A DNA stretch of 64,000 nt from Luteimonas rhizosphaerae (GTDB lineage Bacteria; Pseudomonadota; Gammaproteobacteria; Xanthomonadales; Xanthomonadaceae), in assembly GCF_002849595.1 (NCBI RefSeq), contig NZ_NRQR01000005.1:117411-181410 (forward strand), in the 5' to 3' direction. The notes below the pieces were generated by a model. The model was not told the DNA's origin and ran no database searches. It saw only the letters and a program-made list of their open reading frames with translations. The translations under genes were made by a program, and so were the position numbers. This document shows positions 1 to 8,481 of the stretch, in pieces; position 1 is the stretch's first letter, and each line of letters starts with the position of its first letter.

Positions 1-97
1 GCGCCGCCGACAGGACCCGGCCGACGCGGAGTTCGACCCGGGCGAAATCGTCCCAGCCGATAGCCGGCAGGGCACCGGGCGACGCGCCGGCGCTCAC
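1..97 (-). CDS. csaA: CsaA-like tRNA-binding OB-fold protein, N-terminal part
   Basis: Only the first 32 codons are inside the window, read leftward from a GTG at 97. That GTG overlaps the pdxA stop as GTGA, so the gene is translationally coupled to pdxA. The visible peptide contains WDDFARVELRVGRVLSA. This fits the opening of the EMAP/CsaA tRNA-binding OB fold (family pattern DFxKVDxRVGxV), and CsaA is described as a small dimeric tRNA-binding, chaperone-like protein. It is not the start of RsmA, which I would expect after surA-pdxA in related genomes. The rest of the gene lies outside the window, so the assignment rests on about 20 residues. Confidence 0.6.
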   Translation of the reverse strand, partial: MSAGASPGALPAIGWDDFARVELRVGRVLSAA

Positions 98-1077
98 GAC
101 GCGTATGCCATGCGCTGGCGGGCGAGTCGCGCGCACTGGTCGATCGCGGCGAACAGGCTCGACGGATCCGCCTGGCCGGTACCGGCCAGCGGCAATGCCG
201 TGCCGTGGTCGACGGCGACGCGCGGGTAGGGCAGGCCGAGGGTCAGGTTGACCGCGGATTCGAAGCCGCTGAACTTCAGCACCGGCAGGCCCTGGTCGTG
301 GTACATCGCCAGGACCGCGTCGACCTCTGCGAGCCGCGCCGGCAGGAAGGCGGTGTCGGCGGGCAAGGGGCCGAGCAGGTGCAGAGCATCGGCGCGCAGC
401 CGATCCAGCACGGGCGCGATGACGTCGCGTTCCTCGGTGCCGAGATGGCCGTCCTCGCCCGCGTGCGGGTTGAGGCCCAGCACCGCGATCGTGGGGCGTT
501 CGATGCCGAAATCGGTACGCAGCGCGCGGTCGACGATCCGCAATACGCGCTCGAGAAGCGCTGCGGTGATCGCGTCGGGCACGGCGCGCAGCGGCAGATG
601 CGTCGTGGCCAGCGCGACCCGCAGGGTCGGGCTCGCGAGCATCATCACGACCTCGCAGCCGGCATCGTCGGCCAGCAATTCGGTCGTGCCGGTGTAGGCG
701 ATGCCGCCCGCATTGATGGCGGCCTTGTGCACCGGACCGGTCACCAGGCCATCGAAGCGACCCTGGCGGCAGCCGGCGGCCGCGTGCCGCAGGCCATCGA
801 TGACGCTGTGGGCGTTCTCGGGTGCGGGGGTTCCGAACGCGGGCAGCCGCGCATGCGGCAACTCGATCAGGCGCAGGGTGCCGGGCGGGGCATCGACCGT
901 TTCGGCATCGACCAGGGTCAGGGCCAGGCCGATGGCCTCGGCCGCGCGCATCAGGGTGGGGCCATCGCCGATCGCGACCAGATCGGCATCGCAGCCGCGC
1001 CAGGCGGCGCGCACGCACAGTTCCGGTCCGACGCCGGCCGGCTCACCCGGGACCAGCGCCAGCCGGGGACGCGACAT
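94..1077 (-). CDS. pdxA: 4-hydroxythreonine-4-phosphate dehydrogenase
   Basis: PdxA oxidises 4-phosphohydroxy-L-threonine in pyridoxal 5'-phosphate synthesis, giving the product that PdxJ condenses with deoxyxylulose phosphate. The 327-residue protein starts MSRPRLALVPGEPAGVGPE, the PdxA opening. It has the metal-ligand signatures VTGPVHKAAIN, ATTHLPL and, late in the protein, AMYHDQGLPVLKF, and ends with the GTALPLAGTGQADPSSL region. An upstream in-frame ATG at 1167 lies inside surA and is not used here: the ATG at 1077 shares one base with the surA stop (TGATG), showing coupling in the order lptD-surA-pdxA. Length and motifs are normal for the family. Confidence 0.95.
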   Translation of the reverse strand: MSRPRLALVPGEPAGVGPELCVRAAWRGCDADLVAIGDGPTLMRAAEAIGLALTLVDAETVDAPPGTLRLIELPHARLPAFGTPAPENAHSVIDGLRHAAAGCRQGRFDGLVTGPVHKAAINAGGIAYTGTTELLADDAGCEVVMMLASPTLRVALATTHLPLRAVPDAITAALLERVLRIVDRALRTDFGIERPTIAVLGLNPHAGEDGHLGTEERDVIAPVLDRLRADALHLLGPLPADTAFLPARLAEVDAVLAMYHDQGLPVLKFSGFESAVNLTLGLPYPRVAVDHGTALPLAGTGQADPSSLFAAIDQCARLARQRMAYAS

Positions 1078-2393
1078 CAGCCGCCGCCGACCTCGGGATC
1101 GGCGTCGGGACCGGTGCGGACGCTGATGTAGGCCTCGCCGCGGAGTTCGCGGACGTAGCGGTCCCATTCTTCCTCCAGCTTGCGCTGGCCGATCGACTCG
1201 CGCACCTGGGCGCGACGGGTGTTGTCGGTGGCGCTGGACTGGCGCGAGCCGGTGCGCTGGACGATGTGCCAGCCGGCCTGGGTGCGGAAGGGCTGCGAGA
1301 CCGCGTCGTCGGACAACGCAGCGACTTCGGCGCCGAATTCGGGGCCGAACTCGTCCTGCGTGAACCAGCCGAGGTCGCCGCCGCGTTCCTTGCTGCTGTT
1401 GTCTTCCGATGTCTCGGTCGCGACGGTCGCGAAGTCGGCGCCGCCCTCGATGCGCGCGCGCAGGGTGTCGATGCGGGCACGCGCCTCGCTGTCCTGGCCG
1501 GCCGGGGCACGGATCAGGATGTGACGCGCCTGGTACTGGGTGACGCTGCCGGCGCCGCCCTGGCCGTCGCCCTCGCGGGTGTCGACCAGCTGCAGCAGCT
1601 GGAAGCCGCTGGGACCCCGGATCGGGCCGATGATCTGGCCAGGCTCGAGGCCGGTCATCGCCGACGCGAACGCCGCCGGGATCTCATCGACCCGGCGCCA
1701 GCCCAGATCGCCGCCTTCCAGCGCGTTCGGGCTGTCGGAGTAGCGCACTGCGGCGGCTCCGAATTCCATCTCGTTGCGGTCGAGCAGGCTCTTGATGCCA
1801 TCGACCTTCTGCTGGCCGGTCTGGATCTGCTGCGGCGTCGCGCCTTCGGGCAGGGCGACGAGGATATGCGCCAGGCGGTACTGCACGCCGCCCGACTGCG
1901 CGGCCAGCGCGGTGTCGACCTCGGCGTCGCTGACCGACACGCGGGTCTGCGCGAAGCGCTGGCGCATGCGCTGGATCATCAGCTCGTCACGCAGCGAGGC
2001 GCGGAAGTCGTCGAATCCCATGCCGTCGCCGGCGAGCTGCTGGCGCAGCTGGTCCATCGTGAAGTTGTTCTGCTGGGCGATGCCGGAGATCGCGGCGTCG
2101 ACTTCCTCGTCGCTGACGTTGACGCCGGTCTGCTGGGCACGCGCGGTCTGCAGGCGCAGCAGGATCAGGCGCTCCAGGACCTGGCGCTCGAGGATTTCGC
2201 GCGGCGGCAGCTGGTCCTGGCGCGTGGCGTACTGGCCCTGGATGTTGGCGACCGCACGTTCGAGTTCGCTGGCGAGGATGATGTCCTCGTCGACGACCGC
2301 GGCGATTCGGTCCAGCGGCTGGACCTGCTGGGCATGCGCGACGGACGCGAACAGCGCGGCAGCGACCGCCAGGGAATGGAGGAGTGTTTTCAT
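1077..2393 (-). CDS. surA: periplasmic chaperone / peptidyl-prolyl isomerase SurA
   Basis: SurA escorts unfolded outer-membrane proteins across the periplasm to the BAM complex. The 438-residue protein has a signal peptide ending ASVAHA at about residue 21, then the N-terminal chaperone domain (DRIAAVVDEDIILASEL). Two parvulin (PPIC) domains follow, beginning at YRLAHILV (about 172) and YQARHILI (about 287). The length matches SurA. Its ATG overlaps the lptD stop (ATGA), so LptD, which is itself a SurA client, and its chaperone are produced from one coupled unit. Confidence 0.97.
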   Translation of the reverse strand: MKTLLHSLAVAAALFASVAHAQQVQPLDRIAAVVDEDIILASELERAVANIQGQYATRQDQLPPREILERQVLERLILLRLQTARAQQTGVNVSDEEVDAAISGIAQQNNFTMDQLRQQLAGDGMGFDDFRASLRDELMIQRMRQRFAQTRVSVSDAEVDTALAAQSGGVQYRLAHILVALPEGATPQQIQTGQQKVDGIKSLLDRNEMEFGAAAVRYSDSPNALEGGDLGWRRVDEIPAAFASAMTGLEPGQIIGPIRGPSGFQLLQLVDTREGDGQGGAGSVTQYQARHILIRAPAGQDSEARARIDTLRARIEGGADFATVATETSEDNSSKERGGDLGWFTQDEFGPEFGAEVAALSDDAVSQPFRTQAGWHIVQRTGSRQSSATDNTRRAQVRESIGQRKLEEEWDRYVRELRGEAYISVRTGPDADPEVGGG

Positions 2394-4780
2394 TGGCTCA
2401 GGCCCGGGGCGAGGGTTTCATCGTCGTCGCTGTTGCGAAGCTCGGACGGCGGCACGAGGTAGAGGTCGTCTCGGTAGTAGCCGAGAATAGCACGGCGCAA
2501 ACGGTCTTCCGTGTTGGGGCCGGCCGAGCCGAGACCCTTCAGTTCAAGTTCGAACATGATCGCGTTGTTCAGCTCCCCCTGGCGATTGCGCAGGTAGCGA
2601 CGCGCCACGACCCGGGCCGCGAGACAGCAGCTGTCCCACTGGAAGCCGGCAATGCCTTCGAGCATGCGATTGTCCGTCAGCGAGTAGTAGTACCGCCCGA
2701 TGACGCTCCACGCCGGCGAGATCGGGTACAGGAACGAGAGATCCGCCTGCTCGATCAGGTCGCCACGGCTGCGATAGGAGAAATTCGCGATGCCTTCGTC
2801 GCCGATCAGATAGCGCGAGCGCAGGCTTGCCAGATCTTCCTGGCGGCTCTTCGGATCCCACTGGTAACTGGCGCCGATGGTCCAGCGATCGTTGACGGCA
2901 TAATTCGTATCGGCCACCCAGGCCGAGCGGCCGCGCTCGATCGGTGCCCGGTTGGGGAGCGTCACGCGCGAATCGTCCAGATAGATGATCTGCCCCAGAT
3001 TCGCGGATAACTTTTCCATGCCGTCCGATTCTCGGATCAGGCGGGTGCTCGTGGCCAGGGTGATCTGGTTCGCATCGGCCTGACGGTCGGCGCCGGAGTA
3101 GCGGTTGTCGCGGAAGAGCTGGCCCCAGCTGAAGGTCAGGTCGCGCGTGTCGAAGACGGGCAGGTCCGTCTGGTCCCGGTACGGCGTATGCAAGAAAAAG
3201 ACCCTGGGCTCGAGCGTATGGAGGAACCGCTCGCCCCGGAAGCTGGTGTCCCGGTCGAAGAACAGGCCGGCGTCGACGGACGCGATCGGCAGGACCCGGC
3301 TGGGCGAATCGTTGACGGAATCAAGGCGATTTGCGCGTGCAACCTGCTCCGCAAGCTCGTTCGATAGGTCGTATCCGGTATAGCGCCAGGCCACGGTCGG
3401 CCGTACGAACCAGCTGGCGCCCTCTATCGGCATACTGATATAGGGCTTGACGTCGACACGTGCCCCCCCGGGGCGTGCATCGGAATCCGTATGACTGAAC
3501 TTCGTCGCCTGAGCGTCCAGGCCAGCGACGAATCGGCTGCCAACAGGCTGTTCCCAGCTGACCTGGGCGTAAGGCAGACGGTGGTAGGCAAGCCGGCTGT
3601 CCGCGAGCGTGTAGTCCGTGAGTTGATAGTAGTCGGCGCCGATCGCCGCGTTCCAATATAGGCCGCGCCCGAACACGCCCAACGTGCTGCGCGTGGATGT
3701 GCTGGAGATGCCGTCGATGTTGTTGCTGAAATCCTCCAGGTACCTCGGGTCGCTCATGTACGTCAGGTTCGCGCGGGCCTGCCAGCCTCGGGTCAATGCC
3801 TGGCGACCACTGTAGCTGAGCATGAAACGGTCCTCCTCGCGCCGGTTCTGGGCGATCGGTACCTCCACCAGCTCTAGCTCGCGGTCGTCGACCGTCAGCC
3901 CGTCGGACGGCAAGACGTTGAAATCGAATTCGCCCTGGCCGCCGTCGTTGAGGTAGCGGAATTCCGTCGCCAGGCTCACGCCGCGCTTGCTCATCCAGCG
4001 CGGCTCCAGCGTCATGTCGTAGTTCGGCGCCAGGTTCAGATAGATCGGCTGGCTGTAGTCGAAGCCGTTGCGCCCGGACTGCGAGATACGCGGGAACAGC
4101 AGGCCGGACAGGCGGCGTTCGTCGATCGGGAAGCGGAACCAGGGCACGTACAGCACCGGCACCTTGCCTACTCGCAGCGTGGCGCCGCGCGCAGTGCCCA
4201 TGCCCATGTCGGTGTCGATGTCGATCTGCTTGGATTTGAGCTCCCACCAGCGGTCGCTGGGCGGGCAGGTCGAGTACGTCGAACCGAGCAGCGCGCCCTG
4301 GGTGCCGTCCATGCGGATCTCGTCGGCGCCGCCGTTGCCGCGTCGCGCGGTCAGCTGGTAGCGCACGCGATCCATCTTGTACGACTCGGCGAGGGTGTCG
4401 CCCTCGAGCCGGTCGGCGACGACGCGCATGCCGCGGTCCTGGTAGCGGACGTTGCCGCTGGCGACGAAGGTGCCTTCTTCCTGCGAATAGTCGAGGTTGT
4501 CGGTGCCGAGGAACTGGTCGCCGCGGCGCAGCGTCACGTCACCGGTGACGTTGGCGTTCTGGCCGCTGATGCCCGACAGCTCGTCGCCGTCGATATCGGT
4601 CGGCTGGTTCTCGCGATCCTCGACCGAGCCGACCGGGGCCTGCGCGTCCGCGAACATCGGAACCGAGTCCTCGATCGGGCACAGCGCCCAGTAGTTCGGA
4701 CGGAGCTCGTCATCGGCATGGGCGGCGAGGGAAGCGGCGATGCAGAACGGAAGGGGAAGCAGACGAAGGGCGGTGCGCAC
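2390..4780 (-). CDS. lptD: LPS-assembly outer-membrane protein LptD
   Basis: LptD forms the outer-membrane barrel that, with LptE, inserts lipopolysaccharide into the outer leaflet. About 796 residues: signal peptide (RTALRLLPLPFCIAASLAAHA), an N-terminal OstA/LptA-like beta-jellyroll (DVTLRRGDQFLGTDN ... GNVRYQDRGMRVVADRLEGD), then a long barrel with conserved GRNGFDYSQPIYLNLAPNYD and a late WDSCCLAARVV cysteine pair, which in the family is disulfide-bonded to N-terminal cysteines. I prefer the GTG start at 4780 because the peptide then lines up with xanthomonad LptD (MRRALRLLPLPL...). An ATG at 4816 with GGGGA six bases upstream is a serious alternative. The roughly 280 bases upstream (4781-5062) hold no gene I can support and probably carry the operon promoter. 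Confidence 0.95.
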   Translation of the reverse strand: MRTALRLLPLPFCIAASLAAHADDELRPNYWALCPIEDSVPMFADAQAPVGSVEDRENQPTDIDGDELSGISGQNANVTGDVTLRRGDQFLGTDNLDYSQEEGTFVASGNVRYQDRGMRVVADRLEGDTLAESYKMDRVRYQLTARRGNGGADEIRMDGTQGALLGSTYSTCPPSDRWWELKSKQIDIDTDMGMGTARGATLRVGKVPVLYVPWFRFPIDERRLSGLLFPRISQSGRNGFDYSQPIYLNLAPNYDMTLEPRWMSKRGVSLATEFRYLNDGGQGEFDFNVLPSDGLTVDDRELELVEVPIAQNRREEDRFMLSYSGRQALTRGWQARANLTYMSDPRYLEDFSNNIDGISSTSTRSTLGVFGRGLYWNAAIGADYYQLTDYTLADSRLAYHRLPYAQVSWEQPVGSRFVAGLDAQATKFSHTDSDARPGGARVDVKPYISMPIEGASWFVRPTVAWRYTGYDLSNELAEQVARANRLDSVNDSPSRVLPIASVDAGLFFDRDTSFRGERFLHTLEPRVFFLHTPYRDQTDLPVFDTRDLTFSWGQLFRDNRYSGADRQADANQITLATSTRLIRESDGMEKLSANLGQIIYLDDSRVTLPNRAPIERGRSAWVADTNYAVNDRWTIGASYQWDPKSRQEDLASLRSRYLIGDEGIANFSYRSRGDLIEQADLSFLYPISPAWSVIGRYYYSLTDNRMLEGIAGFQWDSCCLAARVVARRYLRNRQGELNNAIMFELELKGLGSAGPNTEDRLRRAILGYYRDDLYLVPPSELRNSDDDETLAPGLSQ

Positions 4781-5062
4781 GGGCAATCCGTTCAGCGGGA
4801 AAACGGGCGCCAGCATGCCGCATCCCCGAAGGTGCGGCAATCCAGCGCCGGCGCGCGCCGTTCACGTGTCGCGCGGCGCGGAATCGCGGGTGTGCGCTTC
4901 GGCCCGCTTCAAGCTGAATGGAAGTCGCGCGCGGGCCCGAACGCCGCTCGAAACCGGCGGGTTCGCGACGCAACAGGCGGGAATTTTCGTGGGCGTGGCG
5001 CCGCGTCGCCGCGCTGCGCTGACCACCGAGTCTTCGGACGATGGGGTGAGCGCTGGCCGCGC

Positions 5063-6019
5063 TCAGCGCGCCGACAGTGCTCGCACGTGGGCGACACTGC
5101 ACTCGCGCAGCGCCTGCAGGTCGTAACCGCCTTCCAGCATGGAGACGATCCGCCCGTCGGCATGCCGCCCGGCCAGCGCCACCAGTTCGCCGGTCAGCCA
5201 GGCGAAGTCTTCGGCGTCGAGCTGCAGCTGGGCGAGCGGGTCGCGCCAGTGCGCATCGAACCCGGCCGAGACCAGCACCAGTTGCGGCGCGAACGCATCG
5301 AGCTCCGGAAGCAGCGTGTCGCGCCACGCCTCGCAGAAACGCTTGCTGCCGGTGCCCGGCGGCAACGGCGCATTGACGACGTTGCCGACGCCGCGCTCGG
5401 CGCGCAGGCCGGTGTCGGGGAACAGCGGCAGCTGGTGGGAACTCAGATACTGCACCCGCGGTTCGTGCTCGAAGATCGCCTGGGTGCCATTGCCGTGGTG
5501 GACGTCGAAATCGACGATCGACACCCGCGTCAGGCCATAGCGCTCGAGGGCGTGCGCCGCGGCGACGGCGATGTTGTTGAACAGGCAGAAGCCCATCGCG
5601 ATCGCGCCGGTGGCGTGATGGCCCGGCGGCCGCACCGCGCAGAACGTGCGGCGCACGTCGCCGTTAAGCACCGCGTCGACGGCCGCGACGCCGGCGCCGG
5701 CCGCATGCAGCGCCGCGGTCGCCGAACCCGGCGACAGCACGGTGTCCGCGTCCAGCGGAATGCGGCCGGTCGGCTGCGATTCGAGCACCGTCGTCAGCAG
5801 GGTGTCGTCGTGCACGCGCTGCAGCTGCCCGCGCGTCGCTGCCGGGGCCTGCCGCAGCTCGAGCTCGGGAAAGGCCGCCTGCAACGCCTCGATGACCGCT
5901 GCCAGCCGCGCCGGTCGCTCGGCATGGCCGGGCCCCGTGTCGTGGTCGAGGCAACTGGCGTGGGAGAACACCGGGATCACCCGGCGATCGTCGCTACCGA
6001 AGCTGATCGGGTGATGCAT
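5063..6019 (-). CDS. histone deacetylase-family amidohydrolase
   Basis: This is a zinc-dependent class II HDAC/acetoin-utilisation-type deacetylase of 318 residues. Visible signatures are GHAERPARL (31-39), RPPGHHA with the catalytic His pair (130-136), DFDVHHGNGTQ with metal ligands Asp172 and His174, and SAGFDAHWRDPL with the third metal Asp. All catalytic residues look intact. The bacterial substrate cannot be read from the sequence; candidates are acetylated polyamines or acetylated proteins. It starts three bases after the stop of the adenosyltransferase gene, so it is probably the last gene of the btuM-pduO transcript, although no B12 role is known for this family. Confidence 0.88.
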   Translation of the reverse strand: MHHPISFGSDDRRVIPVFSHASCLDHDTGPGHAERPARLAAVIEALQAAFPELELRQAPAATRGQLQRVHDDTLLTTVLESQPTGRIPLDADTVLSPGSATAALHAAGAGVAAVDAVLNGDVRRTFCAVRPPGHHATGAIAMGFCLFNNIAVAAAHALERYGLTRVSIVDFDVHHGNGTQAIFEHEPRVQYLSSHQLPLFPDTGLRAERGVGNVVNAPLPPGTGSKRFCEAWRDTLLPELDAFAPQLVLVSAGFDAHWRDPLAQLQLDAEDFAWLTGELVALAGRHADGRIVSMLEGGYDLQALRECSVAHVRALSAR

Positions 6020-6022
6020 CGC

Positions 6023-6574
6023 TCAGCGCCGCCGCGTGTGGTGCCAGAGCACCTCGCCGTGGCCGCCGGCGCGAGCCAGCACCCGCGCCAGCACGAACAG
6101 CAGGTCCGACAAGCGGTTGAGGTAGCGGATCGCCTGCGGCCGGACCGCTTCCTCGCGTGACAGGGCGACCGCCTCGCGTTCGGCGCGCCGGACCACGGTG
6201 CGTGCGACGTGGCAGCGCGCGGCCGTTTCGCCGCCGCCGGGCAGGATGAAATCCTTCAGCGGTGGCAGGTCGTCGTTGTAGTGGTCGAGCTGCTGCTCGA
6301 GCCGGTCGATGTCGGCATCGTCGATCGCCGCATGGCCGGGAATGCACAGCTCGCCGCCGAGATCGAACAGCTGGTGCTGCACCGTCGTCAGCAGTGCGCG
6401 GATGTCGTCGGCCATGTCGGCCGCGAGCAGCAGGCCGATCGTCGAGTTGGCCTCGTCGACCGTGCCGTAGGCCGCGACGCGCAGCGCGTCCTTGCCGGTG
6501 CGGGTGCCGTCGCCGAGTCCGGTCGAGCCGTCGTCGCCGGTGCGGGTGTAGATCGTCGAGAGGCGGTTGCCCAT
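6023..6574 (-). CDS. pduO: PduO-type cob(I)alamin adenosyltransferase
   Basis: This enzyme transfers the 5'-deoxyadenosyl group of ATP to cob(I)alamin, making coenzyme B12. At 183 residues it has the N-terminal ATP-binding signature YTRTGDDGSTGLGDGTR. Later it has FILPGGGETAARCHVARTVVRRAER, then the RYLNRLSDLLFVLAR helix typical of the MMAB/PduO trimer fold. It lies 16 bases downstream of the BtuM-like importer. The pair therefore looks like a salvage unit that takes up corrinoid and adenosylates it; no de novo corrin synthesis genes are in the window. Confidence 0.95.
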   Translation of the reverse strand: MGNRLSTIYTRTGDDGSTGLGDGTRTGKDALRVAAYGTVDEANSTIGLLLAADMADDIRALLTTVQHQLFDLGGELCIPGHAAIDDADIDRLEQQLDHYNDDLPPLKDFILPGGGETAARCHVARTVVRRAEREAVALSREEAVRPQAIRYLNRLSDLLFVLARVLARAGGHGEVLWHHTRRR

Positions 6575-6590
6575 CTGCGCGACGCGGCGG

Positions 6591-7178
6591 TCAGTCGGGC
6601 TGCAGCGCGCGCGGCGCTGCCGGCTGCGGCAGCACGCGGGTCAGCAGCACGTGGACCATCGCCGCGGCGCCGACATACAGCGCGGTCACGCGTCCGTACG
6701 GCAGCAGCCAGTCGCTGTAGTTCTTCCACCAGCCGGCGATGGTCGGCTCGGCGACGCTGCTGCTGATCCAGTAGAAGCTGCCCTGGGCGATCAGATGGCA
6801 GACCACGACCGATGCGACCAGGCTCGCGGCCAGCAGGCCCAGCGTCTTCGCCACGCCGCCGGTGCTGTGGCGACGCAGCCAGCCGCCGCCGGCCCACAGC
6901 GCGAAATACGCCGGGATCAGGCACCAGTACGCCGGCGACACGCAGTAGTGGCTCCAGAACGACAGGCCCTGGCTGGTGATGACGAACGCGTCGACCGCGA
7001 CCGCCAGGCCCATCAGCGCCGGGAACGCCCAGCGCGACCACGCGCGCAGATAGAAGCCGCCGATGAAGAACACGGCCCACGAGGCATCCGGCAGCGCGCC
7101 GAAGTGGTGCAGGCGGGTCGCGGCCATCAGGACGACGAGCGAGGCGAGGATGGCGGCGCGGCGGGCGACGGTGTTCAT
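6591..7178 (-). CDS. btuM: BtuM-family cobalamin transporter (solitary S-component type)
   Basis: This 195-residue integral membrane protein has about six hydrophobic segments, which I assign to BtuM. That family resembles solitary ECF S-components and is reported to import and decyanate vitamin B12 using a conserved cysteine. Supporting sequence: ATRLHHFGALPDASWAVFFIGGFYLR (22-45) and HYCVSPAYWCLIPAY, in which Cys79 occupies essentially the position of the cobalt-binding Cys80 that I recall for the Thiobacillus protein. The ATG at 7178 is preceded by CCGGAG at good spacing; the longer frame to 7253 has no such site. The next gene is a cobalamin adenosyltransferase, which strongly supports the B12 role. 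The gap to the divergent ubiH (91 bases) is too short for a cobalamin riboswitch. Confidence 0.78.
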   Translation of the reverse strand: MNTVARRAAILASLVVLMAATRLHHFGALPDASWAVFFIGGFYLRAWSRWAFPALMGLAVAVDAFVITSQGLSFWSHYCVSPAYWCLIPAYFALWAGGGWLRRHSTGGVAKTLGLLAASLVASVVVCHLIAQGSFYWISSSVAEPTIAGWWKNYSDWLLPYGRVTALYVGAAAMVHVLLTRVLPQPAAPRALQPD

Positions 7179-7269
7179 CTGGTGGAGCTCCGGACAGGCG
7201 GAAGGCGTGCTGGCGCGCATTCTAACGGAGCGGCGTCGGGCCTGCGCTGGCACCGCTTATCATGGCCGC

Positions 7270-8481
7270 ATGGCACAGGCACACCAGGTTCTGATCGTCG
7301 GCGGCGGGCTGGTCGGCGCAAGTCTCGCGATCGCGCTCGATCGCGTCGGCATCGACACAGCGCTGGTCGAAGCGAGTCCGGCCGGGACGATGCCGGCGGT
7401 CTTCGACGAGCGCAACCTCAGTTTCGCCGAGGCGAGCGTGCATGCGCTGGGCGCGCTCGGCGTGCTGCAGAAGCTGCGTGCACCGACCGGGCCGATCCGC
7501 CGGATCCACGTGAGCCGCGCGGGCGACTTCGGTCGCGTCGAGCTGGACGCGGCGGACTACGGGCGCACCCGGTTCGGCCAGGTGGTCGTCGCCCGCGATT
7601 TCGGCGAGGCGCTCGAGGCGCGACTCGCCGAGCTGTCCCATCTCACCCGCTACCGGCCCGCGCGGTTCGTCGGATTCGATGCCCCGCGCGAACCGGGGCT
7701 GCGGACCGTCCGACTGGCGGACGACGACGGCGAGCGCTGCGTGCAGGCCGCGCTGGTGGTCGGCGCCGACGGCAGCGACAGCGCGGTGCGGGCCGCGCTC
7801 TGCATCGGCGCGCAGCAGCACGACTACGGCCAGCGCCTGTTCGTCGCGCGCCTGCGGGCGGAGCGCGCGCCCGACGGTCGCGCCTTCGAACGCCTGACCG
7901 CGGAAGGGCCGACCGCGTTGCTGCCGCGCGGCGATCGCCACTACGGTCTGGTGCATGGCGTGGCCTCGGCGGCCGCCGAGGCGGTCGCAGCGCTCGACGA
8001 TGCCGCCTTCGTCGCGCGCATCCAGACGCTGTTCGGCTGGCGTGCCGGACGCCTGACCGGCGTGGGTCCGCGCAGCGTCTATCCCGCGCGGCGCGTGGTC
8101 GCCGACCGCGTCGTGGCCGACCGCGCGGTGCTGGTCGGCAACGCGGCCCAGAGCCTGCATCCGATCGGCGCCCAGGGCTTCAATCTCGGCCTGCGCGATG
8201 CGCTGACGCTGGCGGAAGCGCTCGCGTCCGGTGAGGACGCCGGCGCGCCCGCGCGGCTGGCGGCGTACGCCGGGCGGCGCCTCGAGGATCGCAAGCGCAC
8301 GCTCGCGTTTTCCGACGGACTGGCGCGCGTGACCGCCAATCCCTCGCCGCTGCTGCGCCCGCTGCGCAGCCTCGGCCTGCTGGCGATCGCCGGCGATTCC
8401 GGCCTGCAGTCGCTGCTGGCCGGCGGTGCGATGGGTTACCGCGGCGATGTGCCGGCGCTGTGCCGCGAGGGGGCCGCATGA
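7270..8481 (+). CDS. ubiH: FAD-dependent ubiquinone-biosynthesis hydroxylase, UbiH type
   Basis: A 403-residue flavin monooxygenase of the UbiH/UbiF/UbiI family, which hydroxylates the aromatic ring of octaprenylphenol intermediates. It has the Rossmann dinucleotide motif VLIVGGGLVGASLA (8-21), the middle GADGSDSAVRAAL segment (family DG motif) and the second FAD motif AVLVGNAAQSLHPIGAQGFNLGLRDA near residue 300. The HVSRAGDFGRVELDAADYG segment resembles E. coli UbiH more than UbiI. Translation starts at the ATG at 7270; upstream in-frame starts fall in the divergent promoter region. The stop overlaps the next gene as ATGA, giving a two-hydroxylase operon. Confidence 0.88.
   Translation: MAQAHQVLIVGGGLVGASLAIALDRVGIDTALVEASPAGTMPAVFDERNLSFAEASVHALGALGVLQKLRAPTGPIRRIHVSRAGDFGRVELDAADYGRTRFGQVVVARDFGEALEARLAELSHLTRYRPARFVGFDAPREPGLRTVRLADDDGERCVQAALVVGADGSDSAVRAALCIGAQQHDYGQRLFVARLRAERAPDGRAFERLTAEGPTALLPRGDRHYGLVHGVASAAAEAVAALDDAAFVARIQTLFGWRAGRLTGVGPRSVYPARRVVADRVVADRAVLVGNAAQSLHPIGAQGFNLGLRDALTLAEALASGEDAGAPARLAAYAGRRLEDRKRTLAFSDGLARVTANPSPLLRPLRSLGLLAIAGDSGLQSLLAGGAMGYRGDVPALCREGAA

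Noticed and set aside
5048..5064. GAGCGC/GCGCTC inverted repeat at the end of the HDAC-like gene as a terminator
   Set aside because: Only 6 bp, no U-tract, and it overlaps the stop codon; expected by chance at this GC content.
7179..7269. A cobalamin riboswitch before btuM
   Set aside because: The gap is 91 bases and contains the ubiH start region on the other strand; a B12 riboswitch needs about 200 bases and no B12-box-like conserved core was seen.
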